From NCBI RefSeq assembly GCF_937875145.1, contig NZ_CALNCS010000195.1, positions 1 through 9,378 of the forward strand: a stretch of 9,378 nt of DNA, written 5' to 3'. Positions 1 to 5,852 of this stretch are shown one piece after another (positions within the stretch are counted from its first letter, which is position 1; every line of letters starts with the position of its first letter). A program made the position numbers and the translations under genes. This stretch comes from Alkalibaculum bacchi. Its GTDB lineage: Bacteria > Bacillota > Clostridia > Eubacteriales > Alkalibacteraceae. Under the pieces are notes generated by a model. It made no database searches, was not told the origin of the DNA, and was given only the letters and a program-made list of their open reading frames with translations.

Positions 1-152
1 AAATAGTCATTAGTAGAGAGGGAAAAGAGCTTCTATTTAGTAACTATAGTAATGCCTAAGAATATTGTCATATAAAATGATATATTCGTTTTTATAAAAG
101 AGTAGAGAGGATATTCTGAATTATTATAGTAAGAAGATCGAAAAGGAATACC

Positions 153-180
153 CTAATGCTAAAGACTAGCGACTAGTGCC
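153..180 (+). repeat. Degenerate CTAG-rich short repeat, copy 1
   Basis: Positions 153-170 read CTAATGCTAAAGACTAGC, followed by GACTAGTGCC. The reverse complement of 2015-2032 is the same 18-mer with one change (A to G at the tenth base). The unit is rich in GACTAG/CTAGC words, which make small self-complementary segments such as ACTAGCGACTAGT. It lies directly before the phosphodiesterase gene and contains the GTG at 176, which makes that GTG an unlikely start codon. It may be a decayed member of a dispersed intergenic repeat family; a genome-wide word count would decide. Confidence 0.5.
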
Positions 181-199
181 TAAAGTCGTGGGAGGAGAT

Positions 200-1018
200 A
201 TGTTTTTATATTTTGTGTTCTTTATTTTGTTTCTATTTGTAATGTTGTATTTGTTAGCAATTAAGCCTGAAAAAAGTGGGCGAGCAAATTTTAAACCTTT
301 TGAAGGTTATTATTACGCCCATAGAGGTTTACATAAAAAGAAGGTACATCCGCCGGAAAATTCTATTCTGGCTTTTCGTCAGGCAGTAGAGAAAAACTAT
401 GGAATCGAATTAGATGTGCAATTGTCTAAAGATAATATACCTGTGGTTTTTCACGATTATTCTTTAAAAAGAATGTGCGGTATAGACAAAAAAGTCAATG
501 AGCTTACGTACAGTGAACTTGAAGGATTGAGATTATATAGTTCGAATCAAAAGATACCCCTTTTTGAAGATGTGCTCCGTTTAGTAGGAGGAAAAGTTCC
601 AATAATTGTTGAATTAAAGGTAGAAGATCAAGATACTACTCTCTGTGATATTGTTGCGCCAATACTAGATCGATACAAAGGGGATTTTTGTATCGAGTCC
701 TTTAATCCATTAGTCCTTTTGTGGTTTAAAGAGCACCGTCTTAAAGTGATTAGAGGACAGCTTGCTTCTAATTTTTTAAAAGAGGAAGAGTATAAGGGGA
801 AACTACTGTACTTTGCTCTAGAAAACCTACTCCTAAATTTTTTGACAAAACCAAATTTTATCGCTTTTAATTACAAGTATGCTAAAATGTTTTCATTTTC
901 TTTATGCAAAAAGCTTTATAAAGTACCAACCTTTGCATGGACTATACAATCGAAAGAAGCTCTAGAGGAAGCACGAGAAAGTTTTGATTACTTTATATTT
1001 GAACGTTTTGAGCCTTAA
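200..1018 (+). CDS. Membrane-anchored glycerophosphodiester phosphodiesterase
   Basis: This is a GDPD-family phosphodiesterase, which hydrolyses glycerophosphodiesters to sn-glycerol 3-phosphate and an alcohol. From the ATG at 200 the protein has 272 residues. Residues 1-21 are one strongly hydrophobic segment, an N-terminal membrane anchor, so the catalytic domain probably sits at the membrane surface. Family hallmarks follow: the HRG motif (His41, Arg42), PENS (Glu53), IELDVQ (Glu70, Asp72), VVFHD (His85) and VELK (Glu138, Lys140), then ESFNP and a late AWTIQ strand. The metal ligands and both catalytic histidines are present. The C-terminus ends FIFERFEP, unlike the usual D-G-I-x-T-D-x-P, so product specificity is uncertain. 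I chose ATG 200 because GGAGG at 191-195 precedes it, although the 4-nt spacing is short. The in-frame GTG at 176 has no ribosome binding site and lies in a repeat. The gene is monocistronic. Confidence 0.9.
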   Translation: MFLYFVFFILFLFVMLYLLAIKPEKSGRANFKPFEGYYYAHRGLHKKKVHPPENSILAFRQAVEKNYGIELDVQLSKDNIPVVFHDYSLKRMCGIDKKVNELTYSELEGLRLYSSNQKIPLFEDVLRLVGGKVPIIVELKVEDQDTTLCDIVAPILDRYKGDFCIESFNPLVLLWFKEHRLKVIRGQLASNFLKEEEYKGKLLYFALENLLLNFLTKPNFIAFNYKYAKMFSFSLCKKLYKVPTFAWTIQSKEALEEARESFDYFIFERFEP

Positions 1019-1056
1019 CAAGAAAGAGCCTTTGGCACTCTAAGCTTGAACGAGAA

Positions 1057-1088
1057 AAACCGAACTTGCCTGTGGGCGAGTTCGGTTT
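1057..1088 (-). terminator. Intrinsic terminator of the parvulin gene, possibly bidirectional
   Basis: Arms 1057-1070 (AAACCGAACTTGCC) and 1075-1088 form a 14-bp stem with one G-T wobble and a TGTG loop. Read on the minus strand the stem is followed by a run of five T, so it best suits the isomerase gene ending at 1125. On the plus strand the arm ends in only three T, so it would be a weaker stop for the phosphodiesterase gene ending at 1018. Confidence 0.8.
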
Positions 1089-1124
1089 AAACAATTGCTT
1101 AACCATCTATTGTTTTATTTCAAA

Positions 1125-1871
1125 TCAAACCTTTAATTCGACTTTGTGTTCAGTCATTAATTCTGTTACTCTATTCATGTAGGCAGTTTGTTGTTTTTGC
1201 CCTAATACAATTTGTTCGATTTCTTTTTTTGCTTCGTCTAGAGATTTTGTTCCTGCTGGTTTTGAATCTGTCACTTTAATAATATGATAGCCAAATTGTG
1301 TTTTTACAGGTTCGCTTATTTTGTTTAATTCCAATGTAAAGGCAGCATCATCAAATTCTTTTACCATTTGACCTTTTGTAAAGAAATCTAAATCTCCACC
1401 TCTTTCTTTTGAAGGGCAAGTAGAGTATTTTGCAGCAGCTTCCTCAAAAGAAAGTCCAGCTTCTAATTCCTTTATAATATCTGTAGCTTCTTCTTCACTC
1501 TTTACAAGGATATGGCTTGCTTTTACTCGCTCAGGGCTAGAGAATTGATTTTTATTTTCTTCATAATAAGTAGCAATATCTTCTGAAGAAACAGGTGTAT
1601 TGTTAAGGAGCTCACTTAATGCAAATTGTTTAAGAAGATTATCGCGTAATCTATCTGCTTCTATCTTAAATCTTTTATCTTTATCTAGTCCTTGTTTAAT
1701 TGCGTCTAGATAAAATAACTCTTGATTGATAAGTTCTGCAATTAATTGTTTTTGACCTGCTTCTGATTGAAACTGTGGTAATATTTGTGGATCCATGCTG
1801 TTCATAAGAAAGATAAGGTCTCTTTGAGTGACTTCTCTGCTTCCTACAGTAGCTAATACTTTGTTTTCCAT
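1125..1871 (-). CDS. Parvulin-type peptidyl-prolyl cis-trans isomerase, cytosolic
   Basis: This 248-residue protein is a parvulin (PpiC/SurA/PrsA superfamily) foldase or chaperone that catalyses cis-trans isomerisation of Xaa-Pro bonds. Residues 1-110 are a mostly helical SurA_N-like region. Residues 115-201 are the rotamase domain with ASHIL (His120), CPS (Cys152), ERGGDLDFF (about 157-164) and FGYHIIKV (His196). The C-terminal 45 residues form a helical tail. There is no signal peptide, lipobox or membrane segment, so unlike PrsA it should act in the cytosol. The start at 1871 is supported by AAAGGAG (minus strand, 1885-1879) seven bases upstream. The gene looks monocistronic, with its own hairpin terminator and a leader containing nested inverted repeats. 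The fold assignment is firm; the client proteins are unknown. Confidence 0.92.
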   Translation of the reverse strand: MENKVLATVGSREVTQRDLIFLMNSMDPQILPQFQSEAGQKQLIAELINQELFYLDAIKQGLDKDKRFKIEADRLRDNLLKQFALSELLNNTPVSSEDIATYYEENKNQFSSPERVKASHILVKSEEEATDIIKELEAGLSFEEAAAKYSTCPSKERGGDLDFFTKGQMVKEFDDAAFTLELNKISEPVKTQFGYHIIKVTDSKPAGTKSLDEAKKEIEQIVLGQKQQTAYMNRVTELMTEHKVELKV

Positions 1872-1892
1872 TTCATTTCTCCTTTGTTTTCA

Positions 1893-1949
1893 ATATCATG
1901 AGAAATAAGTAAATTGATTTCTCGTAGTCTTATACACAATTCATGATAT
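1893..1949 (-). promoter_or_regulatory. Nested inverted repeats in the parvulin leader/promoter
   Basis: ATATCATGA (1893-1901) is exactly complementary to TCATGATAT (1941-1949). Between them GAGAAAT (1900-1906) pairs with ATTTCTC (1917-1923) around a 10-nt loop, so the two helices overlap by two bases. On the minus strand TATAAG (1932-1927) preceded by TGTG could be an extended -10 box, which would put the inner hairpin in the 5' untranslated region. No convincing -35 is visible. It may be an operator or an RNA structure; no known factor is assigned. Confidence 0.35.
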
Positions 1950-1974
1950 CAGAAATCTAAGCTACTGTCTATTA

Positions 1975-1996
1975 AAAAGCGCCTTGTGGCGCTTTT
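1975..1996 (-). terminator. Intrinsic terminator, probably for metF
   Basis: AAAAGCGCC (1975-1983), a TTGT loop and GGCGCTTTT (1988-1996) make a perfect 9-bp stem. On the minus strand a run of five T follows the GC-rich part. metF ends at 2178, about 180 nt upstream on that strand, with no better terminator between. The arms are nearly symmetrical, so it could also stop plus-strand transcription. Confidence 0.75.
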
Positions 1997-2002
1997 AGCC
2001 AT

Positions 2003-2036
2003 CAGTCGTTAGCAGCTAGTCTCTAGCATTAGCGCA
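2003..2036 (-). repeat. Degenerate CTAG-rich short repeat, copy 2 (inverted)
   Basis: Positions 2015-2032 (GCTAGTCTCTAGCATTAG) are the reverse complement of 153-170 with one mismatch. The core GCTAG-TCT-CTAGC is a 5-bp inverted repeat and the neighbouring GTTAGC/ATTAGC words extend it imperfectly. It lies just beyond the metF terminator. The rest of 2037-2177 is AT-rich and shows no gene or clear structure. Confidence 0.5.
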
Positions 2037-2177
2037 TCTCTTTAGGATTATTTTCTATTAAAGATAATAAAGATTAATGTAGACATGTAAGTTATAGAAT
2101 ATTACAGTGTTTATCTTAAAAAAATTTAAATAATCACGGTCGACCTGGATAATTCTATATACAAATAAGGATGTTTG

Positions 2178-3047
2178 TTAGTCGTGCATTTTTCTGATGC
2201 CTGATGTAGTGATAATTTCAGCTACATCTTCCCATTTATTTAAAGAATAGATGTGTAAGCCATCGATACCAGCGTTCATGTATTTGTAGATTTGTTTGAC
2301 GGTATATTCAATTCCTGCTTTTTTAAAATCTTCTGGATTTTCGCCGTATCTTCCAATGACTTCTGCTAAATCTCTTGGAATGCCGCTACCATTTGAAAGG
2401 GCCATACGAATAGTTGGGTCTTTTGCAAGTACTGGCATAACACCTACATCTATAGGTAATGTAATACCTGATTTATTCAATCTATCACGCCACCATTGAA
2501 ACTGGTCTACATCGTGACATAACTGAGTCATGATATAATCTCCACCATAATCTTGTTTTACTCTCAGGTGAGAAATATCCTCGTCAAAACTGTGGCATTC
2601 AACGTGTTTTTCAGGATCCCCAGCAATGGCAATTATAAATTGTGGAAAATTAACTTTAATAAATTCCACTAGTTCATTTGCATAATTAAAATCTCCTCTT
2701 GTACCTTCCCAGCCCTTAGGATAATCGCCCCGAAGAGCTAAAATATGATCTACACCTATATCTAAGTAGTTTTGCAACTCTCTTTTAATCTTCTCTTTAG
2801 AGTTGCCAATACAAGTAAAGTGAGTTACAGGAATGGTTTTGCCACTATCCTTAATAGCTTTACATATTTCCACATTTCTCCCTGCATTTGTTCCACCTGC
2901 TCCATATGTGCAAGAGACGAAATCAGGGTTAAATTTATATAGATAATCTAATGTGTTAAGCAATGGTTCTATAGGTTTATCCTCTTTTGGTGGAAAGACT
3001 TCAAAGGAAAAAGACATTCTTTCTTTCATGATTTGTGGTATGTTCAA
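2178..3047 (-). CDS. metF: Methylenetetrahydrofolate reductase
   Basis: MetF reduces 5,10-methylenetetrahydrofolate to 5-methyltetrahydrofolate using FAD. This feeds methionine synthesis and, in acetogenic Clostridia, the methyl branch of the Wood-Ljungdahl pathway. The 289-residue product spans a single TIM-barrel domain with SFEVFPPK near the start (Glu16, equivalent to the catalytic Glu of E. coli MetF), VSCTYGAGGT, HFTC, ALRGD, GDPEKH, DYIMTQLCHD, MPVLA and GLHIYSLNK near the end. Length matches the family. The start is a TTG at 3047, seven bases after a perfect AGGAGG (3060-3055). The upstream ATG at 3095 would add 16 hydrophobic residues not typical of MetF and has no ribosome binding site. 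No metV or other one-carbon gene is adjacent, so the context does not tell biosynthesis from acetogenesis. Confidence 0.95.
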   Translation of the reverse strand: MNIPQIMKERMSFSFEVFPPKEDKPIEPLLNTLDYLYKFNPDFVSCTYGAGGTNAGRNVEICKAIKDSGKTIPVTHFTCIGNSKEKIKRELQNYLDIGVDHILALRGDYPKGWEGTRGDFNYANELVEFIKVNFPQFIIAIAGDPEKHVECHSFDEDISHLRVKQDYGGDYIMTQLCHDVDQFQWWRDRLNKSGITLPIDVGVMPVLAKDPTIRMALSNGSGIPRDLAEVIGRYGENPEDFKKAGIEYTVKQIYKYMNAGIDGLHIYSLNKWEDVAEIITTSGIRKMHD

Positions 3048-3149
3048 TAAATAACCTCCTTTAGTTAACGATAGTTGAACAATAGTAAAGAACATATTCT
3101 AGCTTATAGGCGAGGATATATTTCCGATTTCTGCATTCCGCTTTTAGCT

Positions 3150-3183
3150 AAAAAAAACAACTATATTCCTATGAATATAGTTG
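3150..3183 (-). terminator. Intrinsic terminator of lexA
   Basis: On the minus strand CAACTATATTC (3183-3173), a 4-nt loop and its 11-nt complement (3168-3158) form a perfect 11-bp stem followed by eight T (3157-3150). It lies 41 nt beyond the lexA stop codon and isolates lexA from metF. Confidence 0.92.
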
Positions 3184-3223
3184 CCCTTTTGCTTATGAAT
3201 TATTCTAACGATTGAACGCCTGA

Positions 3224-3841
3224 CTACAACTTGCGTATAACTCCAGTGACTTTTCCAAGAATAGACACATCTTCTCGATAAATTGGCTCCATAGCTGAAT
3301 TTTCAGGTTGAAGTCGAATTTTGTTCTTTTCTTTGTAAAAACGTTTTACAGTAGCTTCGTCATCATCTACTAACGCTACTATAATATCCCCATTTATTGC
3401 AGTGTTTTGTTTTTCAACGACTACATAATCGCCATCCAAAATACCTGCTTCAATCATACTTGTTCCTTTTATATGAAGCATAAAACATTCTTTATTATTG
3501 ACGAAACTGACAGGCAAAGGAAAGGTATCTTCGATATTTTCTACAGCTAATATAGGTTGCCCTGCTGTTACTTGGCCCACAATAGGAACCTCTATTAATT
3601 CTTTAATTTTGCTATATCTCTCATCTCGGTTTATGATTTCAATAGCCCTTGGCTTCGTAGGATCTCTTTTAATGTATCCTTTTTCTTCTAGTTTGGATAG
3701 GTGACCATGAACTGTAGAAGTTGATTTTAGATTTACACCTGTACAGATTTCACGGACAGAAGGTGGATATCCTCTATTATATAGTTCTTGCTTGATGTAG
3801 TTATATATTTCTTGTTGTTTTTTACTTAGTTCAGTAGGCAA
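3224..3841 (-). CDS. lexA: SOS response repressor LexA (autocleaving)
   Basis: LexA represses DNA-damage genes and cuts itself when stimulated by RecA-ssDNA filaments. The 205-residue product has the usual layout. Residues 1-70 are a winged helix-turn-helix with GYPPSVREI and the recognition segment STSTVHGHLSKLEEKGYIKRDPTKPRAIE. Residues 85-205 are the S24 peptidase domain with the scissile Ala93-Gly94 in VTAGQP, nucleophile Ser128 in GTSM and general-base Lys166 in ATVKRF. GTSM in place of the common GDSM/GESM is a mild variation. I chose a TTG start at 3841 because GGAGG lies 8 nt upstream and the resulting N-terminus (PTELSKKQQEIYNYIK) aligns with known LexA. The longer ATG-started version would overlap the promoter. 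The gene is divergent from yneA and is autoregulated through LexA boxes in the shared intergenic region. Confidence 0.96.
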   Translation of the reverse strand: MPTELSKKQQEIYNYIKQELYNRGYPPSVREICTGVNLKSTSTVHGHLSKLEEKGYIKRDPTKPRAIEIINRDERYSKIKELIEVPIVGQVTAGQPILAVENIEDTFPLPVSFVNNKECFMLHIKGTSMIEAGILDGDYVVVEKQNTAINGDIIVALVDDDEATVKRFYKEKNKIRLQPENSAMEPIYREDVSILGKVTGVIRKL

Positions 3842-3866
3842 ATAACACACCTCCATATTTTTTCTC

Positions 3867-3895
3867 ATTATAACATAAAAAAAAGCTGAATACAA
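3867..3895 (-). promoter_or_regulatory. lexA promoter
   Basis: On the minus strand, -35 TTGTAT (3895-3890) and -10 TATAAT (3872-3867) are separated by 17 bp. The start would fall near 3860, just upstream of the GGAGG and TTG start of lexA. LexA box 1 (3893-3906) overlaps the -35, consistent with autorepression. Confidence 0.8.
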
Positions 3896-3906
3896 ACAAA
3901 TGTTCG
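3893..3906. promoter_or_regulatory. LexA box 1
   Basis: CAAACAAATGTTCG matches the Firmicute LexA operator CGAAC-N4-GTTCG at nine of the ten defined positions. It overlaps the -35 hexamer of the lexA promoter. Confidence 0.75.
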
Positions 3907-3914
3907 AAAAACTG

Positions 3915-3943
3915 TTGACAGGGAACGTCTGTTCCTGTACAAT
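3915..3943 (+). promoter_or_regulatory. yneA-like gene promoter
   Basis: A consensus -35 TTGACA (3915-3920) and -10 TACAAT (3938-3943) are separated by exactly 17 bp. The spacer holds LexA box 2, so repressor binding would block polymerase directly. This near-consensus promoter under tight repression fits a strongly inducible SOS gene. Confidence 0.88.
3922..3935. promoter_or_regulatory. LexA box 2
   Basis: GGAACGTCTGTTCC is symmetric in its defined arms and keeps the GAAC-N4-GTTC core. The outermost pair is G/C instead of C/G. It lies between the -35 and -10 of the yneA-like promoter. Confidence 0.78.
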
Positions 3944-3950
3944 AAGGCAA

Positions 3951-3964
3951 AGAACAAGTGTTCG
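3951..3964. promoter_or_regulatory. LexA box 3
   Basis: AGAACAAGTGTTCG matches the operator consensus except for the first base. It sits at about +1 to +14 of the yneA-like transcript and ends 6 nt before the AGGAGG, so it would act as a second block on the same promoter. Confidence 0.78.
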
Positions 3965-3984
3965 ATACGTAGGAGGTTATTTAA

Positions 3985-4290
3985 ATGAATTTCAATGGTA
4001 AAAGGGTTCGCATAGTCAATAAAAGAAGATTCACATTAGCGTTATTTTTGCTCTTTATTTCATTTCTATGTGCGTTTATGCTTATGTTTAACGCCGTTTC
4101 TGGAGAGGAAAAAATCATATATAAGGACTATACTGTAGCAAAAGGAGATACCGTTTGGAAGATTGCAGATATCAATACAGGCAACGATAGAGATGTTAGA
4201 GAAGTAGTCTATGAGATTGTAAAGGTAAATAATATTAAGAATCAAACCATATATCCTGGGCAAACAATTCAAGTTCCAATCCAAGAATAA
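3985..4290 (+). CDS. yneA: YneA-like SOS-induced membrane LysM protein (cell division suppressor)
   Basis: This 101-residue protein has a basic N-terminus, one transmembrane segment (about residues 16-36) and a C-terminal LysM domain (about 49-98: YTVAKGDTVWKIA ... NIKNQTIYPGQTIQVP), which binds peptidoglycan outside the membrane. The size, layout and divergent position next to lexA match Bacillus YneA, which delays division during the SOS response. The start at 3985 follows AGGAGG (3971-3976) with 8-nt spacing. Transcription comes from a near-consensus promoter carrying LexA boxes inside and just after it. The gene is monocistronic and converges on a permease gene. Orthology rests on context and architecture; LysM sequences are short and divergent, so another SOS-controlled LysM protein is possible. 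Confidence 0.85.
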   Translation: MNFNGKRVRIVNKRRFTLALFLLFISFLCAFMLMFNAVSGEEKIIYKDYTVAKGDTVWKIADINTGNDRDVREVVYEIVKVNNIKNQTIYPGQTIQVPIQE

Positions 4291-4347
4291 AGAGTTTATA
4301 TATCTAATATTAATTTAGAAAATTCAAACTCATATATAGTGGCATGA

Positions 4348-4462
4348 TTAAAAACAAGGTGGCTCTGAACGGGCTGTTCTGATAGTAAGGCAGCACTTCA
4401 ACCTTTATAGGCACAAGATTGTCAAACCGTTATTGGTAGCTTTCATTCCACCTTGTTTTTAA
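4348..4462. other. Large folded element between convergent genes; bidirectional terminator or structured RNA
   Basis: TTAAAAACAAGGTGG (4348-4362) is perfectly complementary to 4448-4462, a 15-bp stem with an A-rich 5' side and T-rich 3' side. It can therefore act as a terminator on both strands for the LysM gene and the permease gene. It encloses 85 nt with further pairing: GCT (4362-4364 region) with AGC (4438-4440), AACGG (4368-4372) with CCGTT (4427-4431), and either GCTG/CAGC (4373-4376/4391-4394) or GAAC/GTTC (4367-4370/4376-4379). Outside, TATATAGT (4333-4340) can pair with ACTATATA (4462-4469). I do not recognise it as a known RNA family. A palindromic mobile remnant is an alternative. 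Confidence 0.55.
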
Positions 4463-4524
4463 CTATATACTAATGAAGTTCAAATTTTTGATTTGTCTCT
4501 CTTAACTGTAGGTACTGATAACTT

Positions 4525-5484
4525 TTATTTTGTTTTCTTTAGCTTCACTATTTTACAATTATATATTTTCCCATCGTCTTTATTTACAATATAAATTCCT
4601 ATACAGACCAAGAAAAGGGCAATGATATTTTTTGTGTTTAAAAAATGTTCACCTAAGAATAGGGAAGAAAGTACTGTGCCAAATATTGGGATTAAAAAAT
4701 TATAAAAGGAAATTTCTCCAACTTTATTGTATTTTAATAGATAAGTCCACAATGAAAATGCGGCTGCAGATAAAAAACCCATGTATATTAATAAGCTTGT
4801 AGATTTTAGGGTAAAACCTGTAAGGCTACCACCTGTTAAATATCCAAGAACGACTAAAAGGATTCCGCCAAAAAGCAGTTGAAATCCTGTAAGGGTAAGA
4901 ATATCTATTGAACGACTCAAGGATTTACTGTAGATATTTGCTGAGGAGCTGATTAAAGCAGCTATTATAATAAAACCATCTCCGAAAAAGTTGAACGCAA
5001 AGCGAAAATCGCTTGAAAAGTTCACAATAATAATTCCTATAAAACCTAAAAAACAGCCGAGCGTTTTTCTCATGTTCAAGTGATCATCTTTGTAGATAAA
5101 ATGGGCGAGGACCACAGAATAGAAGGTGCCTGTTCCATTTAATATAGCACCATTTACTCCTGTAGTATTGCTTAGACCAATATAAAAGAAAATATATTGT
5201 GCTGTTGTCAAGAAAAAACCTAGAATCAAGATTTTTGAAAAATCAGTTTTATATGGAAGTTTTAATGCCTTTTCTTTTACAGAAGAGATCAATAATACCA
5301 TAATTCCAGAAAGAGAGAATCGATATCCAGCAAAGATTAATTTTGTAGGAATATCGTTAGGGGAAATGTGAAAGATATCGTATCCAATTTTTATTGCAGG
5401 ATAGGCACTACCCCAAAAGAAAGCACAAAGTGCAGCAATTATGATGATGTTTCGTCGTTTTGTAAAAAAAATTTCTGTGTTCAT
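4525..5484 (-). CDS. EamA/DMT-superfamily permease
   Basis: This 319-residue protein is hydrophobic throughout, with about ten predicted membrane helices arranged as two repeated five-helix EamA halves. Family-like segments include FFWGSAYPAIKIG (about 23-35) and FAGYRFSLSGIMVLL (about 51-65) in the first half. Residues around LISSSANIYSKSL and the late SLFLGEHF...GIYIVNK segment belong to the second half. DMT permeases export or import metabolites such as amino acids; the substrate cannot be read from sequence. The start is ATG 5484, preceded by AAGAGGT (5497-5491) with 6-nt spacing. The upstream ATG at 5547 adds 21 residues and has no ribosome binding site. The gene is divergent from the lambda-crystallin-like dehydrogenase and convergent with yneA. 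There is no sign that it belongs to the catabolic locus except adjacency. Confidence 0.88.
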   Translation of the reverse strand: MNTEIFFTKRRNIIIIAALCAFFWGSAYPAIKIGYDIFHISPNDIPTKLIFAGYRFSLSGIMVLLISSVKEKALKLPYKTDFSKILILGFFLTTAQYIFFYIGLSNTTGVNGAILNGTGTFYSVVLAHFIYKDDHLNMRKTLGCFLGFIGIIIVNFSSDFRFAFNFFGDGFIIIAALISSSANIYSKSLSRSIDILTLTGFQLLFGGILLVVLGYLTGGSLTGFTLKSTSLLIYMGFLSAAAFSLWTYLLKYNKVGEISFYNFLIPIFGTVLSSLFLGEHFLNTKNIIALFLVCIGIYIVNKDDGKIYNCKIVKLKKTK

Positions 5485-5566
5485 AGTACTACCTCTTATT
5501 TTGTGTATTTGCTCATATGTGGCAAGGAAGAAGTATTTTCCGTACAATCCATGATGGCATAAAGGA

Positions 5567-5634
5567 ATTATACTACAAGTAAAACATGAAGTGTAGAGAT
5601 ATAAATGTAAAGTTTGAAGTTTAGCGTTTACATT
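5567..5634 (-). promoter_or_regulatory. Candidate permease promoter with upstream inverted repeat
   Basis: On the minus strand TATAAT (5572-5567) is a good -10, giving a leader of about 75 nt before the permease ATG; the -35 is weak. Upstream, AATGTAAA (5604-5611) and TTTACATT (5627-5634) form a perfect 8-bp inverted repeat with a 15-nt spacer, in the position where an activator or distal operator would bind. The factor is unknown. The remainder of the gap (5635-5758) is AT-rich with no recognisable gene. Confidence 0.4.
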
Positions 5635-5758
5635 GTAGAATATAACGTATGAAATAGTAAGATATTGAGGTTAAGGAAACAAATAATTTCTTTGGAAATA
5701 GCATAATATCCAAAAAAACGCCATCTATGTCGATTAATGTTGTAATTTTAATAGAATA

Positions 5759-5787
5759 TTGACAATCGATTATATATAATATATTAT
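5759..5787 (+). promoter_or_regulatory. Dehydrogenase promoter containing shared box, copy A
   Basis: TTGACA (5759-5764) is a consensus -35, and TATTAT (5782-5787) lies 17 bp downstream as -10. The spacer is filled by ATCGATTATATATAATATAT (5765-5784). This sequence, plus the preceding A, recurs exactly at 7980-8000 before the acoA-like operon. It contains the 12-bp palindrome ATTATATATAAT. Its placement across the spacer and -10 suits a repressor site. Confidence 0.65.
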
Positions 5788-5801
5788 ACTAAATAAGCTA
5801 C

Positions 5802-5827
5802 AATGACCAAAACTATTTAGGGTCATT
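5802..5827 (+). promoter_or_regulatory. Leader inverted repeat AATGACC/GGTCATT
   Basis: AATGACC (5802-5808) and GGTCATT (5821-5827) form a perfect 7-bp inverted repeat with a 12-nt spacer. It lies about 15 nt after the -10 box and before the AGGGGG ribosome binding site (5841-5846). It could be a transcription-factor operator or a small leader hairpin. No matching copy is seen before the other genes of the locus. Confidence 0.4.
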
Positions 5828-5852
5828 CGTATAATGATTAAGGGGGATTAGT

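Noticed and set aside
3..59. Possible C-terminal tail of an upstream gene (open frame to a TAA at 57-59, about 18 residues)
   Set aside because: Too short and without any recognisable motif; a run this long is expected by chance. Another open stretch of similar length ends at 167-169. The rest of 1-152 shows no supportable feature.
176..199. GTG start at 176 for the phosphodiesterase, giving 8 extra residues
   Set aside because: It lies inside the CTAG-rich repeat with no ribosome binding site; the ATG at 200 follows GGAGG and begins exactly at the membrane anchor.
1125..1871. Calling the parvulin PrsA
   Set aside because: PrsA is an exported lipoprotein; this protein has no signal peptide or lipobox cysteine.
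2296..2499. Plus-strand open frame inside metF, and similar frames inside lexA, yneA, the permease and the acoA/acoB genes
   Set aside because: All lie opposite strongly conserved genes and have no credible ribosome binding site or family resemblance.
3048..3095. ATG at 3095 as metF start
   Set aside because: No ribosome binding site, non-family hydrophobic extension, and it reads through the AGGAGG that serves the TTG at 3047.
3842..3895. ATG at 3895 as lexA start
   Set aside because: It would lie upstream of the predicted transcript start, overlapping the -35 and LexA box 1; the TTG at 3841 gives the normal LexA N-terminus and length.
3045..3985. Identical 13-nt AGGAGGTTATTTA before metF and before yneA
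   Set aside because: It is a strong ribosome binding site plus an AT-rich spacer; the match does not extend into flanking sequence, so chance and shared translational constraint explain it.
4348..4462. Integron attC site, SRP RNA, 6S RNA or known riboswitch
   Set aside because: The arms lack the attC core motifs, and none of the conserved loops of the RNA families I know are present.
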